Source: Arenicola marina
Taxonomy: Eukaryota > Annelida > Polychaeta > Arenicolidae
Direction of reading: 5' to 3'
Length of the DNA stretch: 64,000 nt
Assembly (NCBI GenBank): GCA_964019135.1
Contig: OZ025249.1
Span: 17,819,088 to 17,883,087 of the forward strand
Part shown: positions 24,509 to 34,505 of the stretch, one piece after another
Position numbering within the stretch: position 1 is the stretch's first letter
Layout of the letters: each line of letters begins with the position of its first letter
The notes under the pieces: model-generated
Seen by the model: only the letters and a program-made list of their open reading frames with translations
What the model was told of the DNA's origin: nothing
Database searches by the model: none
Program-made: the position numbers and the translations under genes

Positions 24509-25466
24509 TTGGAGTGGCTGTTTACTTCTGATGGTTTGGAGTGGCTGTTTACTTCTGATGGTTTGGAGTGGCTGTTTACTTCTGATGGTTTGGAGTGGCT
24601 GTTTAATTCTGATGGTTTGGAGTGGCTGTTTACTTCTGATGGTTTTAGTGGCTGTTTACTTTTGATGGTTTGGAGTGGCTGTTTACTTCTGATGGTTTGG
24701 AGTGTTTGTTTACTTCTGATGGTTTGGAGTGGCTGATTACTTCTGATGGTTTGGAGTGGTTGTTTACTTTTGATGGTTTGGAGTGGCTGTTTACTTGATG
24801 GTTTGGAGTGGCTGTTTACTTCTAATGGTTTAGAGTGGCTGTTTACTTCTGTTGGTCTAGAGTGGCTGTTTACTTCGGATGGTTTGGAGTGGCTGTTTAC
24901 TTCTGATGGTTTGGAGTGGCTGTTTACTTCTGATGGTTTGGAGTGGCTGTTTACTTCTAATGGTTTAGAGTGGCTGTTTACTTCTGTTAATCTAGAGTGG
25001 CTGTTGACTTCTGATGGTTTGAAGTGGCTGTTTACTTCTGATGGTTTGGAGTGGCTGTTTACTCCTGATGGTTTGAAGTGGCTGTTTACTTCTGATGGTT
25101 TGGAGTGGCTGTTTACTTCTGATGGTTTGGAGTGGCTGTTTACTTCTAATGGTTTAGAGTGGCTGTTTACTTCTGTTGGTCTAGAGTGGCTGTTTACTTC
25201 GGATGGTTTGGAGTGGCTGTTTACTTCGGATGGTTTGGAGTGGCTGTTTACTCCTGATGGTTTGGAGTGACTGTTTACTTCTAATGGTTTAGAGTGGCTG
25301 TTTACTTCTGTTGGTCTAGAGTGGCTGTTTACTTCGGATGGTTTGGAGTGGCTGTTTACTTCTGATGGTTTGAAGTGGCTGTTTACTCCTTAAGGGTTGG
25401 AGTGGCTGTTTACTTCTGATGGTTTAGAGTGGCTGGTTACTTCTGTCGGTCTAGAGTGGCTGTTCA
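24509..25466. repeat. 27-bp minisatellite array, about 35 copies
   Basis: Unit of 27 bp built on GGTTTGGAGTGGCTGTTTAC. Because 27 is a multiple of 3, one plus frame reads as a 9-residue repeat (DGLEWLFTS), but there is no start, splice or stop context supporting translation. Marker variants such as TAATGGTTTAGAG recur about 134 or 190 bp apart, showing higher-order amplification. It lies upstream of the first recognised exon of the receptor gene. Confidence 0.93.
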
Positions 25467-25624
25467 CCAGGTTTATGTTAATGGGTTTCTATGGTTATGG
25501 TTTCCCAGCTATCGCAGACCCATGATCGGCCTGTTTATGGTGCGCGTGCCGTTAACCCATCAATATATATTACCACCTGGTTACCGTCTCCTCTCACACT
25601 GATAATGTATCCCAGCCCCCTACA

Positions 25625-25780
25625 AGGAGGGCGGAGCGGGCGGAGGGGCGTGGGAATGGAGGGGGGGGGAGGTGGAGGAGCGGGGGAAAGAGGGGGTGGA
25701 AGAGCGGGGGGAAGGGGGGAGGGTGGAAGAGCGGGGGGATGGGGGAGGGGAGGAGCGGGGGGAAGGGGGGGGGGGCAAGG
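25625..25780. repeat. G-rich purine tract upstream of an exon
   Basis: Irregular GGAGGAGCGGGGGGAAGG-type repeats, nearly pure purine on the plus strand. It ends only about 13 bases before the apparent 3' splice site at 25792. Confidence 0.85.
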
Positions 25781-25792
25781 TTACTCCCACAG

Positions 25793-25918
25793 CTAATGTC
25801 CTATCGGACCGACATATGTTCAAACTGACCATGGGTGACACTTGCGGCGAGTGCGAACACGTCTCCACACCTGCTCATGTTAGACTAGTATTGCTACAAG
25901 ATATCTCGGGCGTTTCCG
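25793..25918 (+). CDS. receptor exon: N-terminal extracellular segment
   Basis: 126 bp from CCCACAG to donor GTACGT, phase 1 at both ends. It reads about 41 residues including DTCGECEHV and VRLVLLQDISGVS, then joins the SUEL exon through an aspartate codon. Support comes from the consensus donor, the phase match and the balanced codon pattern. The acceptor is weak: only about ten bases separate it from a long G-rich tract. An upstream exon ending in phase 1 must exist. Confidence 0.75.
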
Positions 25919-28900
25919 GTACGTAATAATTTGTATCTTGTCCAGTAGTTAATGCAAAAACAAGAATAATTATATACGTTAATAATAGGCCATTGGTTTC
26001 CGTTCGTGTGAAGGATTGCACTTAAATTCCTAGTTACGAACTATCGTAATTTTTTCCTGAATGCCTCGTCGCATTTAGCCAATATTTGTTGATGGCATAC
26101 AAGGCTATAATTGAGCCAATGATGTGTCTATTCACTCGGCAGTTGTTCCTTATTAACCTGGCCAATCAATCACAATAAGGGAACAATGCCCTAAGGGGAC
26201 ATGGCTGTAACATTTTTCTCTTTGATGACGTGAGTTTACGGAGTTAGCAAAATAAAATGGCCACCATACTGTTCGTGGCTTGCAAACAACAGATTTATGG
26301 ACACAATGATTATTGATTCCAAATAGGTCTCCATTGTGTTGTATTTACATAGTATGGGCGTTTCATTGACAATGATTTCCCGCATAGCGTTCGCAATGTG
26401 TAGAAATACCAGTATAAATTGCTTATCTTAATGGAGCAAATCCAAATGGCAGCGATGTCATTTGGCATGTGTGCCCATTTACACACAAAGAGGGCGTGTT
26501 GGCTCACTGCATCATTTGGTTCGCGTTTCATTTCAATGGCGTATCCAGGATTTTGAAAGGGGGAAAGGGGGTCACTTTGACTAGGTTCAAACAACTTGAG
26601 GTCGGGGAGGGGGGGGGGGGGGATCTTGCGGTTGGAAAATCATGCGAATATCGAGATCCGCCACTGTATTGTTTACATTATATATACATTGTTAGTATGC
26701 GGCATGTTATATTATATGCCATTTAAATCCACACGGAACACTTTCCGTCGCCGGGTTGTTCATTTGCAAGGATATAATTACCTGTTATGGGGAAAGGCGT
26801 GAGAGAACACGAACCTACCCCAAAATGTAACCCCCACTGCCGGAAAATGGAAGATATTTTGTCGGTCGAATAATAAAGCTGGGTGAGTCACAATGATCCC
26901 CCTTCACCGTCACTCCCCTACCCCGACAACGGCGCGAAAAACAGCGGCAAAATGAAGAAATACGTCGTGTCCCTCTGGGATCCATATTAAATAAGGAGGA
27001 ATACAAATAACCGTGCGGATGATTCTCACGGTTTGGTGCCGTGCTGTGTTCGCGGTATCAAATACACCATTAGTAGCTAGGTATTTTTGCACTGGTTTGA
27101 TATCGGGATAAAAGCACCATTGAGTATACCTGCCTCTACCTCGATCAATCTCCTCTCGCTCAAGTCTCGCCATTGTCTCGGTCTGTCTCGCGTGACCACT
27201 TCATCAAACTTAAATAGCTGTCTGTTAGACATGTGGTTTTAGATAATACCAACTTCCAATTACGATAAAATAACAACTGCCACATGAATCACCTTGAATG
27301 AGATGTTTTCACTATAATATAGTGCTTCTAATTATAGGGCCTCAGCCACAAATTGTTTAGATATTTTCATTCTCCGTACATCGTTTTATCAGCGCTTGGG
27401 ATTTTATCATAGGCGCACTTATATCCACATGGCATAATTTTTTAATTTGAAGATATGATCGTAAAATTAACATACACTGCCCCTCCCCTGGTTTTGAGCG
27501 TAGAGGGCTTCTGTTAGTTCATTCCATTTAGGTCGCGAATCTCAGAGAAACCACCTCACCCTCACCCCCCCCACCCCCGCCGTTTCCGAAGAGAACTTAT
27601 TCCACATAACATGGTATCCCCGTCCCTGTTAAAACCTGGGCCCGTCCTTGATTAATCGGTCATGCTAGCACGCAGCGAATTTGTTTGTGAATAATATGTG
27701 AGCAATTCTAATGATTTCGCGCATATATGCATCATACGAAGCGGATGTCGCCTAAGGTGTTCCTAACATGTATCAATGCAAACTAACCCATTAAAGGCAA
27801 TGTTTCAGTATCTATACTATTACTATATCGTTAGGTATTTCTCTTTCTCGCAGACGTGAGTGAATATTGCGAGTGGGAATCTTTCAATGCGACCTGCTCC
27901 ACGGATGAAATCATCCTCATTCGGAGCGCGCGCTACGGGCGGATGAGCCTGGGACGCTGCGTGACGAAGAATTACGGTCACATCGGCTGCGGGACTGATG
28001 TGACGTCAGACTTCGACAGTCAGTGCTCCGGGACGAACCAGTGCTTGGTCAGCGTGATATCGCTGCACGGCAAGCGGTCGTGCCCCAAGGACTTCAAGTC
28101 TTACCTGGAAGCAGGATACCAATGTATTTCAGGTAGGCCAAACCGACTGAAATTAAAGGAAAAACAGAACTTAAATATACGTGGAGAATTAAATATATAG
28201 TATAAGATATACGACCTCCGTCTCCCCAATGTGTATGTGTACGTTCACAGAAATGTACTTGTGCTTGCTTGATATTGCTTTTGATTGCATATTTTAGAAA
28301 GGAAAACTTATTAGCCTATATGTGACTCAGATGTACAAAAGAGATATTTCATAACGTTCAGTCGAATAATTTACTTAATATTGTTAACCTTGGTATTACC
28401 ATTAACGTCATTGCGACCTTGTTATGTGCAAACGAGGATTTGTGATTAAGTGGTCACAAATACTTTATTTAAGCTTATAACTGTTCATAGGATCTGTAAG
28501 TGAAGCATATATTACCTCAGGAAAATAGAGTTTACGGTATATCGCGTAGTAATTTTGCTACTCCCGACGTCGTTTTGTAGAGGTATACACGCGTTCCGTA
28601 TGGTACGTTCACTCACATGCCCTTTTTTCCACTCCACTTCAACAGTGTTCCATCCACAAAACACGACGTGTCCCCCGTCAGGCCACATCGAGCTGACGTC
28701 ACCCACAGGTCACGTGGCCAGCACGGTGACCCAGGAGACGAGGCTGGGGACCGCCGCCTGCCCCTGGGTCATCAAGGTCCTGCCCCACCAGCGAATCAAC
28801 CTGACCATGCTGGACTTCTCCCTGCCCCCCGGCAGCGACCCCTGGTTCTACCAGGAGGCCAACCCCACCTGCCAGGAGTACGCCGCCATCAGGGAGTGGA

Positions 28901-31900
28901 AGGACACGTTCAACAAGACTCTGTGCGGAGGGCGGAGGCGGGAGTCGCTCGTGTACCAGTCACAGGGAAACTACCTGGAGATCAGTGTGGTCCATCCCGA
29001 GGCTCTCAACGGCCGCTTCCTCCTGCAGTATGAAGGTGGGCTCATTAAGGGTCAAGGTGCGACGGGACCGGGGTCACCATACTCACCTTAAGGTGTTCAA
29101 TTATCAAATTAATATGATAAGTTATGTGTGATTTTCTGTTGATACTAACATTTCTTGCGTATCTACATTCGTTGTATTCAATGCTTATTGTCAACATACC
29201 GAACTCTGGTTATATATTTTATGACTTTAGCTAACTTAATTATTTTTCTAGAAAGGTCTTCTCGATGACTCGATTTCTAGAAGATATGGATGTGATTGAG
29301 TTTATAGAGAGTATATGGTGTCGTTAGGCCAATACAAACCGTTTATGAAAAAAAGGTGTTTCGGATTGATGCCTGTCGCTACCGTTACGTTATGACGAGG
29401 TTACGTTATGATGAGAGAAATTAAGATAGTCCGGAATCTGACCAAACGACCCGACGCAATCATAACGCAATCATAACTGTGGGTTCCGTTTCCTACACGC
29501 GAAGAGTCTCCGTAGCTCGTTACCCGTTGCGGCGTTCAAAATCTCATGCGGTAAAACGAAAACGTGGCAGTGTCTCCATCTACAGGGTAATTTGGATACA
29601 ATGCGGTAACATGTGAGTAAAACGTATTGCCTGGTGGCGGATTGCGCTAGGAGGATGCAGGACGCTCCCATCGCCGGTTTTTAGGGACATGTGGTCTGAC
29701 AGGGTTGCGCTATGACGAAGGATGCCACCGCAATATGACATCATCTATAGGATTGTTCTCTTCAGTCCTGTTTACTTCTTACTATCGTACTACGTCAAAC
29801 TAACCATTCGGGACATCACCGTCTGACAAGATCAAGCTCATACGATATGTTCACAATCGCCTGTAGTGAAAACTTTAATGATAGGCAGACGGAGTTTGCA
29901 TCCACCATTAACATACCGTTATCCGATGCCGTAAGAACCATAACCTAGCTAGTGACTGACTCTCTCGCCCTTGTGTAGCGTATGGCTGTCCGCCACGGGA
30001 CGCACGGTAACCTCTCTCTTTCGAAGCGTTCAGCGAGGTGCAATAACATGACAATCGATAATCTTCCCATGGACTTAATGTCTGTCTAATCTAGCGTTCG
30101 GCTGTCGCTGGGCGCGTGATAACCTGGCCATAGCATGATGGTTGGTCCCTTCACGTAGCGCTCGGCTGATTGTCTTTCTCTTCACGTAGCGCTAGGCTGA
30201 TTGTCGGTCTCTTCACGTGGCGCTCGGCTGATTGTCTTTCTCTTCACGTAGCGCTCGGCTGATTGTCGGTCTCTTCACGTAGCGTTTGGCTGATTGTCTG
30301 TCTCTTCACGTAGCGTTCGGCGGATTGCCTGTCTCTTCACGTAGCGCTCAGCGGGTTGTCTGTCTCTTCACGTAGCGCTCGGCTGATTGTCTATCTCTTC
30401 ACGTAGCGTTCGGCGGATTACCTGTCTCACGTAGCGTTCGGCGGATTGCCTGTCTCTTCACGTAGCGTTCGGCGGATTGCCTGTTTCTTTATGTAGCGTT
30501 CGGCGGATTGCCTGTCTCTTCACGTAGCGCGCGGCGGATTGTCTGTCTCTTCACGTAGCGCTCGGCTGATTGTCTATCTCTTCACGTAGCGTTCGGCGGA
30601 TTACCTGTCTCACGTAGCGTTCGGCGGATTGCCTGTCTCTTCACGTAGCGTTCGGCGGATTGCCTGTTTCTTTATGTAGCGTTCGGCGGATTGCCTGTCT
30701 CTTCACGTAGCGCGCGGCGGATTGCCTGTCTCTTCACGTAGCGTTCGGCGGATTGTCGGTCTCTTCACGTAGCGTTTGGCTGATTGTCGGTCTCTTTACG
30801 TAGCGTTCTGCGGATTGCCTGTCTCTTGACGTAGCGCACGGCTGATTGTCTGTCTCTTCACGTATCGTTCGGCGGATTGCCTATCTCTTCACGTAGCGTT
30901 CGGCGGATTGCATGTCTCTCTCTCCCCGTAGCGTTCGGCTGATTGTCTCTCTGTCTCTTCACGTAGCGTTCGGCTGATCGTCTTTCTCTCTCTCCCGGTA
31001 GCGTTCGGCTGCCCGCCGCTGGAGGTGCCGGACCGTGCCTGGATGAAGACTAACGGGGAGCACGCCATGGTCCAGTGTAACGAGACCAACGAGGCCTGGT
31101 ACCTCACCTGCAAGGGTCGCGACTGGGTGGGACGGGTCGGCAACTGCTCAGACCCACTGCTCACAGGTAACTACTGACTAATAAATCTCATTAAATTGTC
31201 ATATTCTTCTGATATTAACAACGTTTTTTCCTACAAAGTACAAAGCTTGTTCTCGAACAGTTGACTCGCAAAGTGTGAATATTGCTTGTTCAATCGAAAC
31301 TGTGGGTATTATGTAATAAATAATAGTATTCTATCGAAGGACATGCGTGAGACATCTTGCGCCTGCTGCTAAACAATAATTGTCACCATACAATATTCGG
31401 ACCGAGGACCAAATAAATGATTCATTCGGGGGCGAGGATCATTACACATCGTGTATTTAACTATCGCTGTCATCTCTTTCGTCCACTACAGGTGAAGATT
31501 GGAAAGGCGTTCTTAGCAGCGTCACCGATTTCCCCTTTGGTAAGCAACATTATCTAAGGCAAAGTGTTGAGAAGTGATGCGTATGTTGTACATTCATTGC
31601 ATTGCATCGTTACATTGAAGGCGGCCAAATACTTCAAAATAAACTTCTGGCGTCCTGTTATGGCCACCTGAGGTACCATGCAAGGTCTAATTTGTATAAT
31701 ACCATTACAACTGGAGATTCCTGGCACATTTTAGCTATTACGTACAACAAGCAAGGCTATGAGACATCGATCCACCCATCTAGACTTTGTTCCTTATTAT
31801 AATTCACCTTATGTTTTATTTGACTTAAATTAGGGTTTATATAACGTTTGACCCATTAGGACTATTCAAATATTGTTTTTTTTTAAATATTATTCAAATA

Positions 31901-32919
31901 TGTTACTCCATATCATATGCTATATAATGTCACATCAAAGGTTCCATTGGATGTAAAATAGAATGCTTCAATTGTAGCAGATTATGTTCAATTTTAATGT
32001 TTTATGCGTGCAATTTAATGTTTTATACGTTCAATATAAAGTCGATATAGTGTATCTGTTCCATGTCACATAGCCGGTTGTCTTCCTCCAGGTATTCTGA
32101 TCGTCGTGGCTCTGGGTGTGGCTATTGGCGTGGCTGTGGGGGTCATGATGCTGGTGGCGGTACTGGCCTATATGAAGCGGTAAGTCGTTGGTAGTTCACA
32201 GCCATGTACCATGCCTCTTGGCGTACACATTAAGCCGCTATGTCTCACTTCATCACTATGGAGCGAATGATGTTTTTAAACTGCTGCGAATGAACTAGTC
32301 GGTAACAAGCTATCGTCATAGACAGCCTGCTCTTTTCAGAGCCGGGGGCGATTTGTTTTAAAATTTAAAGTTTAATTGTGATTTTTGCAGACGGCGCCGC
32401 AGGAAGGTACGGAGTCGCTCCAACTATATCCTGAAGCAGGTGGCTGACGGGGTGGTGGGCGACCCCAAGCCCTGCATGGATTACCATAGCGATCGCACCC
32501 CCATGCTCCTCAAGCGTGAGGGCGTTGAATGCTCTACCATGCCTCGGCAACACCTGGGCACGTGGCAAAGGTCACGACCTCTGCCGCTGCCGCGACCCAC
32601 GTCCGACAGCGGGATCGACCAGGACGGGATGACCTTGACCCCAGACACTCCCTCCAGCGTCTTCATGACCTTCAGACCAGATTTTGACCCCCGCGCCAGC
32701 CTCCAGCTTCCCCCAGGCGCTTACGGCTCGTATATCACAGACTGCAACCCGTGTACCCCCCACCGCGGGGAGGGGCCCTATTACTTCAAACTGGACCCCA
32801 CCGGGGCACCCGTGACGTCACGGCTCCACAGCCCCCACAGCCCTCACGGACCTTGCAAGCCCGACATCGTGTCCACCTGCTCCATATGCCGGGGCGGCAA
32901 CGGCCCCCCCGTCACGTAA
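25793..32919 (+). CDS. single-pass membrane receptor with SUEL lectin, CUB-like and sushi-like domains (partial, 7 exons)
   Basis: Joining 25793-25918, 27854-28132, 28646-29035, 31002-31166, 31492-31539, 32092-32179 and 32391-32919 gives about 541 in-frame codons ending at TAA 32917-32919. Every junction is GT-AG and every phase agrees (1,1,1,1,1,2). Order of parts: N-terminal segment (~1-42), SUEL/galactose-binding-lectin domain (~43-135), CUB-like domain (~136-265), four-cysteine sushi-like module (~266-320), stalk (~321-336), transmembrane helix (~337-362), cytoplasmic tail (to 541). It should sit in the plasma membrane with its lectin end outside; glycan or protein binding is inferred from the family, and no ligand is known to me. 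The first exon or exons, with start codon and signal peptide, were not found. EVA-1/EVA1C-type receptors also combine SUEL domains with one membrane pass, but I do not see their tail here, so no symbol is given. Confidence 0.88.
25919..27853. other. receptor intron, 1.9 kb
   Basis: AT-rich with no coding sequence recognised, apart from a possible inverted-repeat element at 26534-26666 listed separately. It ends in the pyrimidine-rich acceptor CTCTTTCTCGCAG. Confidence 0.7.
26534..26666. mobile_element. possible short hAT-like inverted-repeat element (MITE)
   Basis: 133-bp segment whose ends, CAATGGCGTATCC and the reverse complement of GGATCTCGATATT-type sequence ending CGCCACTG, form imperfect terminal inverted repeats of the CAGTGGCG type seen in non-autonomous hAT elements. 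The 8-bp flanks, TTTCATTT and TATTGTTT, match at only 5 of 8 positions, so a target duplication is not proven. It contains a long G run. Confidence 0.45.
27854..28132 (+). CDS. receptor exon: SUEL-type (rhamnose/galactose-binding) lectin domain
   Basis: 279 bp, phase 1 at both ends, donor GTAGGC. It encodes one complete SUEL domain with the eight cysteines expected of this fold. Family landmarks are visible: the YGR motif (SARYGRMSLGRC), the CSGTNQC segment, and a CPKDFKSYLEAGYQC end that corresponds to the family's DPC...KYL region with altered residues. Because the sugar-contacting DPC/KYL positions are not canonical, binding of rhamnose or galactose cannot be assumed. There is one N-glycosylation site (NAT). 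Confidence 0.9.
28133..28645. other. receptor intron, 0.5 kb
   Basis: AT-rich. Ends in TCCACTTCAACAG. Nothing else is recognised. Confidence 0.7.
28646..29035 (+). CDS. receptor exon: CUB-like domain
   Basis: 390 bp, phase 1 at both ends, donor GTGGGC. The 130 residues carry the CUB pattern of four cysteines: first in TTCPPSGHIEL, second in ACPWVIKVLP, third in NPTCQEYAAI, fourth in NKTLCGG. The hydrophobic strands RINLTMLDF and YLEISVV and a closing FLLQYE are also typical. The sites NTT, NLT and NKT could be glycosylated. Calcium-coordinating residues of classical CUB domains are not obvious, so I call it CUB-like. GC-rich third codon positions set it apart from the AT-rich introns. Confidence 0.85.
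29036..29954. other. receptor intron, first part
   Basis: AT-rich with short direct repeats around GTTACGTTATGA (29389-29425). No coding sequence is recognised. Confidence 0.6.
29960..30125 (+). pseudogene. two decayed copies of the sushi-like exon's 5' boundary
   Basis: At 29977-30006 a TAG is followed by CGTATGGCTGTCCGCC, closely matching the true exon start CGTTCGGCTGCCCGCC at 31002, and then by GTAACC. At 30092-30118 a CTAG is followed by CGTTCGGCTGTCGCTGG. Both precede the 31-bp array and look like longer, older duplicates of the acceptor region. The first would give a 28-bp exon that breaks the frame. Confidence 0.6.
30149..31001. repeat. 31-bp minisatellite made of splice-acceptor-like units, about 27 copies
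   Basis: Each unit contains a short pyrimidine stretch, then CACGTAG, then CGTTCGGC or a near variant, copying the real 3' splice site plus first exon bases at 30985-31010. A block of six units (183 bp) is duplicated in tandem: 30355-30537 and 30538-30720. The array runs without a break into the true acceptor of the sushi-like exon. Confidence 0.93.
31002..31166 (+). CDS. receptor exon: sushi-like four-cysteine module
   Basis: 165 bp, phase 1 at both ends, acceptor TCTCTCCCGGTAG, donor GTAACT. The 55 residues show the CCP/sushi signature: FGCPPLEVP at the start, a second cysteine in VQCNET, a third in LTCKGR, then WVGRVGNC with the conserved tryptophan and glycine before the fourth. NET and NCS are possible N-glycosylation sites. 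It is slightly short for a CCP domain, so sushi-like is used. Confidence 0.85.
31492..31539 (+). CDS. receptor exon: juxtamembrane stalk
   Basis: 48-bp exon between CACTACAG and GTAAGC, phase 1 at both ends, encoding 16 residues (EDWKGVLSSVTDFPF). It links the sushi-like module to the membrane helix. Because it is phase-symmetric it could be skipped without loss of frame. Confidence 0.8.
32092..32179 (+). CDS. receptor exon: transmembrane helix
   Basis: 88 bp, phase 1 to phase 2, acceptor CTTCCTCCAG, donor GTAAGT. Encodes about 24 hydrophobic residues beginning ILIVVALGVAIGVAVGV and ending LAYMKR. With the arginine cluster at the start of the next exon this forms a classic type I stop-transfer signal. 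Confidence 0.9.
32391..32919 (+). CDS. receptor exon: cytoplasmic tail and stop codon
   Basis: 529 bp after TTTTTGCAG, starting in phase 2 and ending at TAA (32917-32919). The ~175-residue tail opens with RRRRK, is rich in proline, serine and aspartate, contains a DSGIDQDG stretch, a TLTPDTPSS cluster and several tyrosines (SNYIL, MDYHS, GSYITD, PYYF), and ends near CSICRGGNGPPVT. No catalytic domain is seen. The tyrosines and Ser/Thr-Pro sites suggest phosphorylation-dependent docking, which is inference only. Confidence 0.88.
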
Positions 32920-34505
32920 TCACAGCGTGCGCGCGCACCGCCGCGTCTAAGAGGGATCATTCATTAATTGACTCTCCCAGTCGCCGCCTGATGCCTCATC
33001 GGCATCGAAACGAGAAAGCAATATAAGCAAGGAATATGTCGACGTGTATAATTGAATGTGTATATAATTAATCGTATTTATTTTGTAGTTTTATGCATAA
33101 TGTGTTTGATGCGATTCTGCCCATCTGCCAAGACCCCTTATGGAGGTTCATGCTATGTTGTTAATATATTTATGCATGTCGGGTCTCAGTATGCAAGTGT
33201 GTGATCAAACATCCACCATATAATGTGTGCATCAGCTTATTTATATCTGCAATCAGTATAATGGCGAAACAACGTGTGTGGGCAATAATTAATAACGGTA
33301 TTTATATGTGTGTTTGTACTACGTTGGTGTCAAGTAATAACCTAATTACTAATTACAATATCGGAGTGATGCTGACGTTGTCAACACTTGCTAAATATAC
33401 ATATTATAACCCCATATGCAAGCTAATGGTAATAGGCAGTGGAAGTGTCATACGGCCAGAAGCAATCGGTGCAGGACATCTGTCTATATAACATGTATAA
33501 CCCAGCCTGATTCCGGATTAAATATTAATAATATCTCGCCTTTTCTCGTTTAAAACGCGGACATTCCTGGGCATAGGTGAGCTCTTATTATGAAGACGAA
33601 CAGCCTCTATCCAATCCACGGTCACATTGACGCTATGTCAATAAAGCATTTCCCGTTTGTATCTGACGTATTTATTGCTTGCGTATGTCGACCTATGGCG
33701 AAATGTACCCAATTAATACGTTATTGCCTATATTAATAATATATAACTAGATCTAATGAGCGTGAACAAGCCAGGAAAGTTGTGTGTGCCTGCATCATCG
33801 CTGATAATTTTTTATGAATTGCCTCAGTAAGTTACATATATATATTTATATATATATATACATCTGCCTGCGTCGTGCACCAGTTTAGTGCACATACCGG
33901 AACATTCTTCTTGGCACTGACATTTGTTTAAAAGCACGATCCATCAGTGAAACAGAAGTGTTTTTGTATTTATTTTGTGGTGTGTCTCCTAGTATTTTCT
34001 TTCTTCTACCTCTTCTCTGTCCAAAATACAGCGGAACATACTAGTGTCCAACAATTTCACAATGACCTCCAGCTGACCTCTGTAGTATTGATGTACGACC
34101 ACGCCGCCTGGGCCATCGTAGGAGTCGGTTTGGCCCTCGCGTGCTACATTCCACGGAGCATGCGCGTCGACAGTAAACTTGAATTGAATGCCGCCTCGTG
34201 CTGTACCGTTCCTTAGAATGCTCACCGACATGTGGAACACACTTGGATAACAATTATCGTCTCATTTTGGTGTGTATGTTCTTACGATTAATTTATTAAT
34301 AAATGGCATATATATGATTCAACATTGATCGTTTGGGATTTTTTTTATTGCCTCTGTCAAAGGCAACGATTTATTTTTTGAGCTAATAGTAATAATAATA
34401 ATAATAGCAATAATAATTGTCTTGGCATATATTCGCACCTACATAGTGTCTCGCTGTGTATTTTCATATAATTAAAAATATTCTAATAACTAGCTAAAAC
34501 CGTAG
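32920..34505. other. 3' flank of the receptor gene, AT-rich
   Basis: Probably holds the 3' UTR. AATAAA candidates occur at 33640-33645 and near 34303. There are TA-rich tracts at 33837-33861 and an AAT microsatellite at 34388-34410. An open frame at 33947-34216 lacks an ATG and is not accepted as a gene. Confidence 0.55.
33640..33645 (+). terminator. candidate polyadenylation signal AATAAA
   Basis: First good AATAAA after the receptor stop codon, about 720 bp downstream, in AT-rich sequence. Not tested against transcripts. Confidence 0.35.

Noticed and set aside
30149..31001. CRISPR-like array
   Set aside because: Units are contiguous with no unique spacers, and the setting is a eukaryotic intron. 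The same applies to the 29-, 39- and 40-bp arrays.
33947..34216. 89-codon frame with a hydrophobic N-terminus resembling a signal peptide
   Set aside because: It begins at GTG, not ATG, and has no recognisable product; it lies in the AT-rich 3' flank of the receptor.
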